DNA of 64,000 nucleotides. Origin: Favolaschia claudopus (lineage: Eukaryota; Basidiomycota; Agaricomycetes; Agaricales; Mycenaceae). The stretch is taken from positions 930,001 to 994,000 of the forward strand of contig JAWWNJ010000057.1 in NCBI GenBank assembly GCA_037176885.1, read 5' to 3'. The number at the start of each line of letters is the position of its first letter. Positions within the stretch are counted from its first letter, which is position 1. Below are positions 62,798 through 64,000 of the stretch, in pieces. The notes beneath the pieces are model-generated. The model was not told the DNA's origin, made no database searches, and worked only from the letters and a program-made list of their open reading frames with translations. The translations under genes were made by a program, and so were the position numbers.

Positions 62798-64000
62798 GCG
62801 GTTTTGGTCAAGTGGGCCGCGACGTGACAGTCACTCTGTACAGTAATCTGTAAACAACGCGTTTTGTTAGCCGTGAGATCTGAGCAGGAGGTGACTTACA
62901 AGGCTACGAATTTATTTATGTAAACACTTGATATAGCTATAACTCAGTCTGAAACGGGAAAAAAAACGAGAGCCTGCAAATCACACCTATCATCCGCGAA
63001 ATACTCGAAACTGTCGTCAAACGAAGAAATGAGCTCCGCAACAAAACCAAATATTGAACCGAGTGCTTAACGATTGCGGGTCTCATTAGAACAATAATGA
63101 TCATGGGTATGTAGGCGGGGTCTAGCGGGACAAGCAGAGCTCGATCCTAGGCCTACAGTAACTTCGAACGTTTCAATGAAAGAGCGACCAGCGATAGAGA
63201 AAGGCTTGAATCATGTTAGAGCGGGGTTCCTATAGGATCTTTGCTAGCGACCGTGAGCGACTGCATAAATCTCCGCGTCAAGGCGGTGGTTTGGGTTAGA
63301 GAGCGGCCACCGGCCCGCGGGGCCGAGTATACGTTGATGCAAAAGGTTAGGGTTAGCCCACCTCCACTCCTCCTCACGGACCTCGCCAACAACGACAACG
63401 ACCGCGAAGGCGAGCAACTGCACACACAGTCCGAAACATGCAAGAAGACCTCGCGACCCAGACCCCGTCAAATACTCATGATTTCTCATCTCTTGTCGGG
63501 ACAAAGACCTGAAGAAACAAAAAATCCATGGTGACATTCAGAAATGCATGGGTCAGAGCTCTTCGTCCAGACTGCTAGGCTAGTGATATCAGCAGAAAGC
63601 TGGGGTGAGTACATTGATCCTGGGTTTCTTCGATACCGCGAATTGATTCAATTGAAGTCCATGAAGCGAAAGAATTGTCGCTTGTGCTGAAACTCCTCGT
63701 CGAGAATGACGTTCACGGAACGGCGGGTTAACGTTCAAGGTGCGCGTCCGAATGTCTTTCTACTCCGACCCCATGTAATTCGAGTCCCCAAGATCATTGC
63801 TCCTCAGCGGTAGACTAGCGTTCCTCAAGTTTCTGCTCTATATTTGCAGTTCAACAAATCGCTTTTTCTTGCATATTGTGAATTGTGCGCGGCTTGAGCG
63901 ATGCGTGGATATCGCTGGACTCGTTGACTCCATCTCAGAATGGTCAGTGTAACTCCATCCATCGCAAAGTAGCCATAATCATTCTCGTCCTAGAGTCATG
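62798..64000. other. Intergenic end of window, one TTAGGG-type motif
   Basis: No gene supported. GGTTAGGGTTAG at 63345-63356 is a short telomere-type motif with no gene start close by. Confidence 0.45.

Noticed and set aside
1..64000. tRNA, rRNA or CRISPR arrays
   Set aside because: A scan by eye for B-box-like GGTTCGA and for regular spacer-repeat patterns gave no credible candidate.

Overview
This window looks like nuclear DNA from a mushroom-forming basidiomycete (Agaricomycetes). The evidence is short 46-58 nt GT-AG introns, a many-exon fungal APC permease, TTAGGG telomere-type motifs and a large array of F-box/leucine-rich proteins of the agaric type. A Mycena-like genome is possible but I cannot fix the genus from sequence alone.

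Layout. 1-4.6 kb: a fungal amino-acid/GABA-type permease (+) with many introns, two of them bracketing microexons. Its 5' end is separated from the body by about 1.8 kb of terminal-inverted-repeat and subterminal-repeat DNA. 4.8-7.0 kb: a Ser-rich single-pass membrane protein (-). 7.4-9.7 kb: a nest of small non-autonomous DNA transposons, two with clear 9-bp target duplications. 10.2-11.3 kb: a three-exon short-chain dehydrogenase (-) with a decayed inverted fragment of a related gene next to it. 11.3-15.4 kb: no gene that I can support.

15.4-60.2 kb: the main content, 14 paralogues of one F-box-like/LRR family. They are mostly single-exon and about 330-380 aa, usually with an N-terminal coiled coil, then an F-box-like domain, leucine-rich strands and a strongly conserved C-terminal cap. 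At least one copy (18.4-19.6 kb) is a pseudogene with a lost start codon and a frameshift, and another (23.9-24.8 kb) carries an in-frame stop. Two unrelated F-box-type genes (33.7 and 61.1 kb) lie in the same stretch. The array is built from inverted segmental duplications: one palindrome with arms at about 18.2-23.5 and 28.2-33.05 kb, and a second with arms at about 44.3-45.97 and 54.55-56.24 kb. Intergenic DNA is copied along with the genes, including a block with a conserved intron.

The most striking signal is regulatory. Thirteen of the 14 family members have a GTCAC/GTGAC repeat module upstream of the start, at about 80-145 bp for most and about 300-340 bp for one subgroup, and that subgroup also shares a TGACGCGAC box. 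The family therefore appears to be a co-regulated set of candidate SCF ubiquitin-ligase substrate receptors. 60.7-62.8 kb holds a small spliced orphan gene and a two-exon F-box-like gene. The last 1.2 kb shows no gene.
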